Assembly: GCA_902795625.1 (NCBI GenBank) | Contig: CADBLW010000288.1 | Coordinates: 1 to 9,035 of the forward strand | Direction of reading: 5' to 3' | DNA: 9,035 nucleotides | Source: an uncultured Lachnospiraceae bacterium | GTDB lineage: Bacteria > Bacillota > Clostridia > Lachnospirales > Lachnospiraceae | In this document: positions 1 to 5,976 of the stretch, in pieces | Numbering within the stretch: position 1 is the stretch's first letter | Layout: each line of letters begins with the position of its first letter | The notes under the pieces: generated by a model | Seen by the model: the letters and a program-made list of their open reading frames with translations, nothing else | What the model was told of the DNA's origin: nothing | The model's database searches: none | Program-made: the position numbers and the translations under genes

Positions 1-1316
1 GTGAGTCCGCGGTTGTCGATGATACGCTTCGCCTTGCCTTCGGAACGAGGAAGGGACTTCGGCGGAACGAGAGTAACCTTGGCAGCGATGCCGACGATCG
101 ACTTGATGCGCTCAGCGATGGTATTGCGCAGCGATTCGATCTCACTGACTTTATCGGTGAACATCTCTTCAGACATCTCAATCTGAACCTCAAGCTTGTC
201 GGTGGAGTTCACACGGTCAACGATGAGCATGTAGAACGGAGCAACACCCTCGAGACCGACGAGGCATGCCTCAATCTGGCTCGGGAATACGTTGACGCCG
301 CGGATGACGAGCATATCGTCGGTACGGCCGGTGAGACGGCTCATGCGGATGAGCGTGCGGCCGCAGGCACACGGCTCCGCGATCAGGCGCGTGATGTCGT
401 GAGTGCGGTACCGAAGCATCGGCATACCGGTCTTTGTGATGGTCGTGAATACGAGCTCGCCGGACTCGCCGTAGGGCAGAGGCTCGCCGGTCTCGGGATT
501 GATGATCTCGACGATGACGTGGTCCTCGTTGACATGCATTCCGTGCTTCTCAAGACACTCGAACGCAACGCCGGGGCCGCCGATCTCGGTGAGGCCGTAG
601 ATGTCGCAGGCATCGAAATCAAGGATTTCCTCAAGGTGGGTACGCATCTCCTCCGTCCAGGGCTCAGCACCGAAAATACCGGCCTTCAGCTTTACCTTGC
701 CGAGGAGACCGCGGTCGCGGAGCGTCTCAGCGAGATAGGTCGCGTAGGAGGGAGTGCAGCAGAGCATGGTAGCGCCGAGCTCAGTCATCATCATCATTTG
801 GCGCTCGGTGTTGCCGGCCGACATCGGGATGACAGTGGCACCGATGCGCTGTGCGCCCTGGTGTGCGCCGAGGCCGCCGGTGAAGAGGCCGTAGCCGTAG
901 CAGATCTGAATGACGTCGTCCGCGTTTCCGCCGGCAGCGGTGAGAGCGCGGGCAACCATCTCGGTCCAGACTTCGATATCATTTTCCGTGTAACCGGTGA
1001 CAATGGGCTTGCCGGTCGTTCCCGACGAACCCTGGATGCGGACGATGTCCGTGAGCTTCTGCGCGAGAAGTCCGTAAGGGAACTGGTCGCGAAGATCCGT
1101 CTTCTCCATGAACGGAAGCTTCTTGAGATCGTCGACGGAGTTGATGTCCGACGGCTTGACGCCCATGGCGTCCATGCGTTCGCGGTAGAGCGGTACGTTG
1201 GCGTACTCGAGCTCTACGGTTTCGCGGAGTCGTTTGCCCTGGAGCTCGCGAAGCTTCTCGCGATCCATGCACTCCATGGCGGGGTTGTAGATCTTGTGGA
1301 TTTTCGGCTGTTTCAT
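1..1316 (-). CDS. paaK: Phenylacetate-CoA ligase, 3' end cut by window edge
   Basis: This encodes an AMP-forming aryl-CoA ligase that joins phenylacetate (possibly also indoleacetate or similar acids) to CoA using ATP, in the cytoplasm. From the ATG at 1316, 438 codons are visible and no stop is reached. PaaK proteins are usually about 430-440 residues, so only a few codons should be missing. The adenylate-forming signature SSGTTGKP is at residues 97-104, an aromatic/Gly-rich stretch (QICYGYGLFTGG) at about 137-148, and the YGLTE motif at 240-244. Further on come LRYRTHDIT and, near the C-terminus, GKAKRIID, whose Lys fits the adenylation catalytic lysine. AGGAGG (minus strand, 1321-1326) sits 4 nt before the ATG. 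Upstream lie a T-box leader and a strong promoter, so expression should follow tRNA charging. In anaerobes paaK often neighbours indolepyruvate ferredoxin oxidoreductase genes; that side lies outside the window. Family assignment is firm, the exact substrate is inferred. Confidence 0.95.
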   Translation of the reverse strand, partial: MKQPKIHKIYNPAMECMDREKLRELQGKRLRETVELEYANVPLYRERMDAMGVKPSDINSVDDLKKLPFMEKTDLRDQFPYGLLAQKLTDIVRIQGSSGTTGKPIVTGYTENDIEVWTEMVARALTAAGGNADDVIQICYGYGLFTGGLGAHQGAQRIGATVIPMSAGNTERQMMMMTELGATMLCCTPSYATYLAETLRDRGLLGKVKLKAGIFGAEPWTEEMRTHLEEILDFDACDIYGLTEIGGPGVAFECLEKHGMHVNEDHVIVEIINPETGEPLPYGESGELVFTTITKTGMPMLRYRTHDITRLIAEPCACGRTLIRMSRLTGRTDDMLVIRGVNVFPSQIEACLVGLEGVAPFYMLIVDRVNSTDKLEVQIEMSEEMFTDKVSEIESLRNTIAERIKSIVGIAAKVTLVPPKSLPRSEGKAKRIIDNRGL

Positions 1317-1379
1317 AGTGCCTCCTGTGTAAAATGAGAGATATACCTGAGGACGAGAAAATTAAAATTGCGAAAGTAC

Positions 1380-1532
1380 GCATTGCTTCGTTCGGCGCTG
1401 CGCTTGAACTCCCGCAATGCTGCTACGTCACTCGCAAATCGCTCCGCTCACTGTGTTCGCGTAGCTTTTTTGCTCGTTTCCGTAGCCCGTTCGCATCCAT
1501 GCGAATACGAAATCCTTCGGCTTTCAATTCGC
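1380..1532. repeat. Cluster of three inverted repeats in the paaK leader
   Basis: The stretch from 1317 to 1556, between the T-box terminator and the paaK ribosome binding site, holds no credible gene. It contains three hairpins in a row. GCATTGC at 1380-1386 pairs with GCAATGC at 1414-1420. GCTACG at 1422-1427 pairs with CGTAGC at 1460-1465, followed by six T on the plus strand. GCGAAT at 1501-1506 pairs with ATTCGC at 1527-1532, with an inner GAAA/TTTC and CC/GG stem around a TTC loop. Between the arms are GC-rich runs built on GAGCG/GAGTG-like words. The look is that of a dispersed intergenic repeat (MITE- or REP-like), but copy number cannot be judged from one window. Confidence 0.6.
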
Positions 1533-1556
1533 AGAGATGCTCACTTAGCTTTCGCT

Positions 1557-1591
1557 AAAAAAAGCCCGCCCTCTGCTACAAGTAGAGGACG
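1557..1591 (-). terminator. Rho-independent terminator of the T-box leader
   Basis: On the minus strand CGTCCTCT (1591-1584) pairs fully, with one G-U, to AGAGGGCG (1574-1567) around a 9-nt loop. After GGC comes a run of seven T (1563-1557). It lies directly after the T-box core, and its 5' arm is the part that the competing antiterminator would take up. It is therefore the regulated off-switch for paaK, not the end of a gene. Confidence 0.85.
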
Positions 1592-1832
1592 AGCGATTAA
1601 ACCCGTGGTACCACCTCAATTCAGTATGCAATCCTGCATACCCTCATTCGGGTACATGACAATACCCTATCGCGATAACGGACGCATCCGGCGATGCCTA
1701 CTTAGCGGTTGTGCTGCTGTTCAACATGCTGCTCTCGGGAGGAATTCGGAAGGCCTTCCTTGCCGGCTTACACCAAACCCGGCTCGCTGTGAGGGAAAAC
1801 TGATTTCGTACTGGTTCCCGGTCGTTGCATTT
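1557..1832 (-). promoter_or_regulatory. T-box riboswitch leader controlling paaK
   Basis: This RNA element binds a specific uncharged tRNA and lets transcription continue into the gene. The T-box core, GAGGTGGTACCACGGG, is at 1617-1602 and closely matches the AGGGUGGNACCGCG family consensus. Stem I is visible: an AGTA motif at 1812-1809, an apical part at 1789-1762 including GGTGTAAGCC (the usual distal loop), and a GAA at 1747-1745 opposite the AGTA. A GTATGCA/TGCATAC hairpin (1641-1624) fits stem III, and a terminator follows. The specifier should lie in CCTTCCGAA (1753-1745). UUC (Phe), UCC (Ser) and CUU (Leu) can all be read there. The variable T-box base is U (TGGT), which matches a tRNA with discriminator A, as in tRNA-Phe, and argues against tRNA-Ser, which usually has G. 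The amino acid is therefore probably Phe, by inference only. Confidence 0.88.
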
Positions 1833-1838
1833 GTAAAA

Positions 1839-1867
1839 TAAATACACCATTCCCGCGGATATGTCAA
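1839..1867 (-). promoter_or_regulatory. Sigma-A type promoter of the T-box-paaK unit
   Basis: On the minus strand a perfect -35 box TTGACA (1867-1862) is followed by a 17-nt spacer and TATTTA (1844-1839) as -10. Transcription would start near 1832, just ahead of T-box stem I, which supports both calls. Confidence 0.85.
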
Positions 1868-1880
1868 GAAGTTTTTTTTG

Positions 1881-1909
1881 TTTACTTTACGCGTCATTTT
1901 CCGTATAAT
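1881..1909 (+). promoter_or_regulatory. Promoter of the lipoprotein-vanZ-lipoprotein unit
   Basis: A perfect TATAAT (1904-1909) is preceded, with a 17-nt spacer, by TTTACT (1881-1886), which matches four of six -35 positions. It points away from the paaK promoter, and only 13 bases separate the two -35 boxes, so the two promoters stand back to back. The leader to the ATG at 1981 is about 65 nt, and I see no riboswitch in it. Confidence 0.7.
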
Positions 1910-1980
1910 CTAATTCGGAAAGGGCAGTGATAATCGTTTATTGAAAGTACTACGGTTATCCGCTGTAATGGAAGAGAAGA

Positions 1981-3288
1981 ATGAATAAGAGAAAATGGCA
2001 TGTATTTTTAATGCTGTGCATGACTGTCATCCTTGCCTGTGTGATGACTGCCTGCGCCGGCAGCGGTGGTGCGGAGGATCGCGGCAGAAAGAAGAAGGGC
2101 GCCGACAGCGAGGATGCGACGCCGACGGCGGAGGTAACGCAGGATCCCGGTTTGACCGGAGAAGTGACGCCTGAGATTTCACCGGAAGCAACGCCGACAG
2201 CGGAAGTGACGCCGGAAGCGACGCCGACAACCGAGGCAACGCCCACGCCGGAAGCGACACCGACACCCGAGGCAACACCAACGCCGAAAGCAACACCGAC
2301 GCCGGAAGCAACGCCGACTCCGACGCCCGACATTTATCGTCTGAAGGAATATACCATGAGCTCCGGGGAATTCTCGCTGCTGATCCCGGAGAACGCAGAG
2401 GTGAGCGAAGGGACTTCCCGGGTTATCGTGCAGACAAGCAATGCGAAGATGGAGATCGTTTTCGATGAGATCATCGACCGGAAATACCTGTATGAATGCA
2501 CGGATGTCACACACAAGGAACTTGCCGATGTGATGAGTGTCACGCGCTTTGAGGGATTCGGACATGTCACGGATTCTGTTTCTGATGACGGTGTGCATCT
2601 TGTTACCGCACCGATCGACCAGGTCAGTTTTTGGTACGATATGGATACCGAGATCGAGTGCAGCGCCAGATATGCTGTCTATGACAGCGAATACACCGGT
2701 GGCGTGTATGTCGCTTACTATTTCCTGTATGATGTGGATTACAAGAACATGCAGGCGGAGGACGAGGAATTAGACAACATGTGGCGCAACTGTCTGATGA
2801 GCCTTCACCAGATTTGGGAGCCGGACGAGGCCTCTTTTGTCTCACATCAGGAGGAGTTCACAAACGGCACGGAAGTCGAGTTCGCCTATTACCCGAATTA
2901 TCTGGAGGAGATAAAACGGCAGGACAGCGGAATCGCTCTTAATCTTTACTACTCGGAGGAGGATACAGAGTATATCATCATCGAGCATTATGCCGGAACG
3001 GACACCATCAAGACTGCGGAAGATTACTATGAGTCGGTTCAGAAACGACTGGATACGAAAAAGTATCATTTTACGGATATAAAGGATTATGAAGGCTACC
3101 TGGACTACGGGTACTGGGAGGTTTCGTATGACAATAACGGCACCCCCTATGTGGAGACCGTGGCCACCTGCCTCGACCCAAACGGCGGAATGATCAATGT
3201 CATCTGGTTCCGGCCGGAGGAGTTTGCGGACAACGGACAGGCGCTGTATTTCCAGATCCTGATGTCGCTGCGGATCCTTACGGAATAG
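1981..3288 (+). CDS. Surface lipoprotein with Thr-Pro linker, unknown function
   Basis: The 435-residue product should be exported and anchored to the outer face of the membrane. A basic start (MNKRK), a hydrophobic segment (residues 7-22) and the lipobox MTAC with Cys25 make a lipoprotein signal peptide. Residues 30-46 are charged, and 47-116 form a low-complexity linker of TPTPEA/TPTAEV units. The rest (about 120-435) is acidic and rich in Tyr. It seems to hold two related modules. The first opens with GEFSLLIPENAEV (129-141) and closes with LDNMWRNCLMSL. The second closes with ALYFQILMSLRIL. The opening FSLLIP pattern recalls PsbP-like lipoprotein domains, but I cannot name the family. The ribosome site is weak (GGAAGAG, 1970-1976), with a good promoter upstream. 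It is paralogous to the lipoprotein at 3838-5094. Function unknown: cell-wall or substrate binding is possible but not shown. Confidence 0.88.
   Translation: MNKRKWHVFLMLCMTVILACVMTACAGSGGAEDRGRKKKGADSEDATPTAEVTQDPGLTGEVTPEISPEATPTAEVTPEATPTTEATPTPEATPTPEATPTPKATPTPEATPTPTPDIYRLKEYTMSSGEFSLLIPENAEVSEGTSRVIVQTSNAKMEIVFDEIIDRKYLYECTDVTHKELADVMSVTRFEGFGHVTDSVSDDGVHLVTAPIDQVSFWYDMDTEIECSARYAVYDSEYTGGVYVAYYFLYDVDYKNMQAEDEELDNMWRNCLMSLHQIWEPDEASFVSHQEEFTNGTEVEFAYYPNYLEEIKRQDSGIALNLYYSEEDTEYIIIEHYAGTDTIKTAEDYYESVQKRLDTKKYHFTDIKDYEGYLDYGYWEVSYDNNGTPYVETVATCLDPNGGMINVIWFRPEEFADNGQALYFQILMSLRILTE
2119..2328 (+). repeat. Degenerate Thr-Pro-Glu-Ala coding repeat
   Basis: This part of the first lipoprotein gene encodes residues 47-116, most regular from 71 on. 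Units of 12-18 bases translate as TPTPEA, TPTAEV or TPKA, with related codons (acgccgacgccggaagca and variants). Such linkers usually span the cell wall and hold the folded domain away from the membrane. The near-identical short units could change number by slippage without breaking the frame, since the units are multiples of three. Confidence 0.85.
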
Positions 3289-3328
3289 TACGGAAAATGT
3301 GACCGCGATGCGAGGAAAGGGTGATTGC

Positions 3329-3841
3329 ATGGAGGAAAAACCGACGTGCGGAAAGAGACAATGGATTCTTCGGATTATTGCGACGGCCGCGGTGGTCGCC
3401 TGGATGACGGTGATCTTTCTGATGTCCGCGGATGACGGGGATCAGTCGTCGAAGAAATCGGAGGCGATCGTCGATCTCGTCATTGACGCGGCGGTAGGAG
3501 TAAAACTGATGACTCGGGAGCAGGTGACTCCAAAGCTGCGGGATACCATCGGCTTTTATGTGAGAAAGTCGGCCCATGCCACGGAGTACGCGATCCTGGG
3601 CGCGCTGCTGATGCTTGCCTTAGCCGCGTGGGGACTGCCACGGCTCGCGGCGAGAGCCGCACTGGCGCTGCCGATCGCGGCGGCATACGCGGCCTCGGAT
3701 GAGTATCACCAGTTGTCGGTCGCCGGGCGATCCGGTGAGTGGAGAGACATTTTTGTTGATATTGCAGGCGCAGCGATCGGAATCGCGATCACGCTGCTGT
3801 GCATGCGATCGTATCAAAGGAAAGTGAGGAAGCAACAATGA
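3329..3841 (+). CDS. VanZ-family membrane protein
   Basis: This is a small integral membrane protein of the VanZ-like family, 170 residues from the ATG at 3329. That start has AGGAAAGG (3313-3320) 8 nt upstream; a GTG at 3299 and an ATG at 3308 are in frame but have no such site. Family marks are clear: FLMSADDGDQSS after the first membrane segment (30-41), RKSAHATEYAILG (79-91), and DEYHQLSVAGRSGEWRD (124-140) followed by FVDIAGAAIG. Hydrophobic segments lie at about 12-32, 86-103, 106-121 and 141-158. VanZ of the vancomycin clusters gives low-level teicoplanin resistance, but most members, like this one, are not near resistance genes and have unknown roles in the envelope. It starts 40 bases after the first lipoprotein and overlaps the second by four bases (ATGA), so all three are probably made together. 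No vanA/H/X genes are present, so a resistance role should not be assumed. Confidence 0.93.
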   Translation: MEEKPTCGKRQWILRIIATAAVVAWMTVIFLMSADDGDQSSKKSEAIVDLVIDAAVGVKLMTREQVTPKLRDTIGFYVRKSAHATEYAILGALLMLALAAWGLPRLAARAALALPIAAAYAASDEYHQLSVAGRSGEWRDIFVDIAGAAIGIAITLLCMRSYQRKVRKQQ

Positions 3842-5094
3842 AAGGACAAAAGTTAAGGTCGATCGCTGTGCTGTGTGTGCTTGCGATGATGATGAGTCTG
3901 CTGGCTGCCTGCGAGGGCAGCGGCACGAAGGAACGCGAGAAGAAGTCGGAGTCTCAGGTCACGGACAAGCCCGAGACAACGCCCACGGGGGAAGTGACGC
4001 CGTCCGGTGATCCGACGCCCACGTCGGAGGTGACACCGACCGCAGAAGCGACACCGACAGCTGAGCCGACAGCAGAACCGACGGCGACACCGACCGCGGA
4101 ACCGACAGCGGAACCGACGGCGGCACCGACAGGAGCGGTGACGATGAAGGAACAGAAGTGCGGCAACGGATCATTTTCCGCGATGATCCCCGCGGATGCC
4201 ACGGTGGATATCGAGGCGCGCGGCTTCTGGGCCAAGACGGATGAGTACTACTTCGACGCGTGGTATATCGACACGGTGCTCGACGGCGCGGTTTACAATG
4301 TCGCGGACCTGATGACGATGATCAACGGTGAGAACACGATGATCGACTTGCTTGCGGCCGGTTATTATGACAAACGCGGCGAGTACACGAGGAAGACGAT
4401 CAACGGCGTGGACGCGGTTGTGGGACCGGACGCGGACATCATGGTTACCGATGACGCGGGCACGAACACCCAGACCATGTATACACGCTTCATCGCCTAC
4501 GACAGCACGTACGAGTACGGCCTGATCGTGGTCAGCTACTCACTGTTCAATGTGACCTGTGACACGATGACGGATGAGGCAAGGGAACTTGATAAGATGC
4601 TGATGGCGTGCGCGGAGAGTGTGCAGCAGTATTTTTCACCGGTTAATTATACGCTGGACCATTATGCGGAGAAGATCGGCAGTATTCCCGTAGAATTCCT
4701 GTGCGTGTCCGGTGATATCAAGGAGACGGAGAGGGGCGACAAAAACGAGCTTGTGATCAAGCCCTACGGAACGCAGAATGTGCTGATCACGCTTGAGGAG
4801 GTTCCGATCACCGCCACAGTCACGGACAGCTGGTCGCTGTACGATGTGATGAAGGCAACCTACGGGGATCAGGCTGAATTTTCCGAACTCGGAGACGCCA
4901 TCGAACGCGAGGGCTACCACTGGTGGGATATGCGCTACGACAAGGACGGCGAGAGATATACCGACCGGTTCTACTGTACGGAAGCGTTTGAACAGAATAC
5001 TCTTTTGCTGATCCGGTGGACGTTCCCTACCAATGCGGATGAGGTCGCGGAAGCCCTGTTCAATGACATGCTCTGGTCGCTGAAATTGAACTGA
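3838..5094 (+). CDS. Second surface lipoprotein, paralogue of the first
   Basis: The product has 418 residues from the ATG at 3838, chosen because GAGGA (3826-3830) lies 7 nt before it and it opens a proper signal peptide; the in-frame start 13 codons earlier would bury that signal. MKGQKLR, a hydrophobic core and the lipobox LAAC place the lipid-bearing Cys at 25, as in the first lipoprotein. A linker of TPTAEPTAEPTA units covers residues 44-99. The rest aligns with the first lipoprotein. GSFSAMIPADATV (111-123) matches its GEFSLLIPENAEV. A stretch with FIAYDSTYEYGLIVVSYSLF matches YAVYDSEYTGGVYVAYYFL, each followed by a LDxM...S segment. The ends ALFNDMLWSLKL and ALYFQILMSLRI also agree. 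The start overlaps the vanZ stop (ATGA), a sign of coupled translation. Its function is unknown. No clear terminator follows. Confidence 0.9.
   Translation: MKGQKLRSIAVLCVLAMMMSLLAACEGSGTKEREKKSESQVTDKPETTPTGEVTPSGDPTPTSEVTPTAEATPTAEPTAEPTATPTAEPTAEPTAAPTGAVTMKEQKCGNGSFSAMIPADATVDIEARGFWAKTDEYYFDAWYIDTVLDGAVYNVADLMTMINGENTMIDLLAAGYYDKRGEYTRKTINGVDAVVGPDADIMVTDDAGTNTQTMYTRFIAYDSTYEYGLIVVSYSLFNVTCDTMTDEARELDKMLMACAESVQQYFSPVNYTLDHYAEKIGSIPVEFLCVSGDIKETERGDKNELVIKPYGTQNVLITLEEVPITATVTDSWSLYDVMKATYGDQAEFSELGDAIEREGYHWWDMRYDKDGERYTDRFYCTEAFEQNTLLLIRWTFPTNADEVAEALFNDMLWSLKLN
3967..4134 (+). repeat. Thr-Pro-Ala-Glu coding repeat of the second lipoprotein
   Basis: Residues 44-99 are built mainly of TAEP and TPTA steps, with cgacagcagaaccgac-like units repeated. 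The unit differs from the TPTPEA unit of the first lipoprotein, so the two linkers have drifted or expanded separately although the folded parts are paralogous. Confidence 0.8.
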
Positions 5095-5181
5095 CGCGCG
5101 CAAAAGTATCGGAAAATGTCACAAAACAGCGCACGGAATGTCGCTCTTTGTTGCTAAAACAGAGAAAATATACGGCAAGTA

Positions 5182-5209
5182 TTGCATATTTTCCGTTTTG
5201 TAGTATGAT
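5182..5209 (+). promoter_or_regulatory. Promoter upstream of the Lys/Ala-rich protein gene
   Basis: TTGCAT (5182-5187) and TATGAT (5204-5209), 16 nt apart, fit a vegetative promoter. The 204-base gap between 5094 and 5299 otherwise holds an untranslated leader of about 80 nt. In it a weak TATGCG/CGCATA pair (5242-5247, 5274-5279) comes just ahead of the ribosome binding site. Confidence 0.6.
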
Positions 5210-5298
5210 GTTGCCGTGACAATATAGTGGTTTGCGGGAGATATGCGCACCCGTTGAGAGAGGTATGTACTTCCGCATAAATAAGGAGGATATTCATT

Positions 5299-5733
5299 AT
5301 GGCTACCAAGAAGAAGGAAGTAGTTGAAGTGAAGAAGGAAGTTGCTGCAGCAGAGGCAGTTGCCAAGGAGACCGAGAAGAAGGCTGAGAAGGTTGTTGAG
5401 AAGGCTGCCAAGGCTGAGAAGGCACCGGCTGAGAAGAAGGTTGCCGCTGCAGCTAAGAAGGTTGTCAAGAAGGCTGAGAAGGCTGTTGACACCGCTGCTA
5501 AGAAGGTTGCTAAGACCGTTAAGAAGGCTGAGACGAAGGATGCTAAGGCTGAGGTTGTTCTTCAGTTTGCAGGCGCTGAGTTCAAGATGGCTGCTGTTCT
5601 TGAGGCTGCCAAGAAGGATTACGCTGCTAACAACACCGCTGCTCTTAAGACCATCACGCTCTATGTTAAGCCTGAGGACGGAGCTGCTTACTATGTTGCC
5701 AACGGCGACATCACCGGCAAGGTTAATCTGTAA
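5299..5733 (+). CDS. Lys/Ala-rich protein with DUF6465-like C-terminus
   Basis: The product is 144 residues with two parts. Residues 1-84 are almost only Lys, Ala, Glu and Val, with repeated KKAEK and KKVxK units, like the tail of histone H1 or bacterial H1-like proteins; they should form a basic helix or stay disordered. Residues 85-144 (VVLQFAGAEF, then LYVKPEDGAAYYVANGD) form a small folded domain that I recognise as DUF6465-like, common in Lachnospiraceae and of unknown role. There is no signal peptide or membrane segment, so it should be cytoplasmic. Nucleic-acid binding is a fair guess from charge alone. A near-ideal AGGAGGA (5284-5290) with an 8-nt spacer, its own promoter, its own terminator and a narrow codon choice (GCT, AAG, GAG, GTT) all point to high expression. 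The coding repeat of aaggctgag-like words is low-complexity DNA. Confidence 0.88.
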   Translation: MATKKKEVVEVKKEVAAAEAVAKETEKKAEKVVEKAAKAEKAPAEKKVAAAAKKVVKKAEKAVDTAAKKVAKTVKKAETKDAKAEVVLQFAGAEFKMAAVLEAAKKDYAANNTAALKTITLYVKPEDGAAYYVANGDITGKVNL

Positions 5734-5780
5734 GCCGCGTTAGGTAAGAATTGAATACCGACGAAGTCGGGTGAAACGAG

Positions 5781-5831
5781 GCGGACTGTACCGTGAAACG
5801 CAAGAATCCACGGGCAGTCCGCTTTGTCTTT
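5781..5831 (+). terminator. Rho-independent terminator after the Lys/Ala-rich gene
   Basis: GCGGACTG (5781-5788) pairs perfectly with CAGTCCGC (5815-5822). Inside it CCGTG (5791-5795) pairs with CACGG (5809-5813). A T-rich tract, TTTGTCTTT (5823-5831), follows. A smaller hairpin, CCGAC-GAA-GTCGG (5758-5770), precedes it. The place, 48 bases after the stop codon, fits termination of the single-gene unit. Confidence 0.85.
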
Positions 5832-5877
5832 GTGTGCGGTCCGCTTCGTTTCGCGGCGCTGTTTGCGGGCGGTCCGC
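5815..5877 (+). repeat. Reiterated terminator 3' arm (GTCCGCTTYGT)
   Basis: The 3' half of the terminator and its T-tract recurs twice downstream. CAGTCCGCTTTGTC begins at 5815, GCGGTCCGCTTCGTTT at 5836 and GCGGTCCGCTTTGTTTT at 5869. The last two copies contain the palindrome GCGG-T-CCGC. Any of the three can pair with the GCGGAC of the upstream arm (5781-5786), though the first pairs best. The last copy ends just before the ilvN promoter. Confidence 0.65.
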
Positions 5878-5891
5878 TTTGTTTTCTACCG

Positions 5892-5920
5892 TTGACAACA
5901 CCACTTTATCGCGGTAAAAT
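5892..5920 (+). promoter_or_regulatory. Promoter of the ilvN-mscL unit
   Basis: A perfect TTGACA (5892-5897) and TAAAAT (5915-5920) are separated by 17 nt. Transcription should start near 5927, leaving a 50-nt leader to ilvN with no T-box or leader peptide that I can see. Confidence 0.8.
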
Positions 5921-5976
5921 AACAGAAAGCCGGATGCGTGCCGCGGCAGGCACGAAATCCGTGTCGGGAGGGGCTT

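Noticed and set aside
399..1337. 312-codon plus-strand open frame opposite paaK
   Set aside because: It mirrors the GC-rich codons of a clear PaaK frame on the minus strand, has no domain and no ribosome site of its own.
1422..1471. GCTACG/CGTAGC followed by six T as a plus-strand terminator
   Set aside because: The 6-bp stem has a loop of over 30 bases and no plus-strand transcript is expected to arrive there; it is better seen as part of the repeat cluster.
1334..1841. Overlapping plus-strand frames of 74 and 157 codons
   Set aside because: They lie across the repeat cluster and the T-box on the opposite strand, lack ribosome sites and resemble no protein.
2311..2330. Linker repeats as a CRISPR-like or recombination repeat array
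   Set aside because: They have no spacers, are in frame with a secreted lipoprotein and give a standard Thr-Pro wall-spanning linker.
1956..2333. Minus-strand Gly-Val repeat protein (VGVASGVGVA)
   Set aside because: It is the reverse reading of the Thr-Pro-Glu-Ala linker of the first lipoprotein; the same happens at 3954-4235 for the second.
3329..3841. Glycopeptide resistance role for the VanZ protein
   Set aside because: There are no vanA/H/X/S/R-type genes beside it, and most VanZ-family members are not resistance determinants.
1896..5195. Shared 8-mer ATTTTCCG/CGGAAAAT near promoters (1896, 5188) and gene ends (3291, 5110), a possible operator
   Set aside because: The same word also occurs inside coding sequence at about 981, 4173 and 4878, and its offset from the two -10 boxes differs, so it is not specific to regulation.
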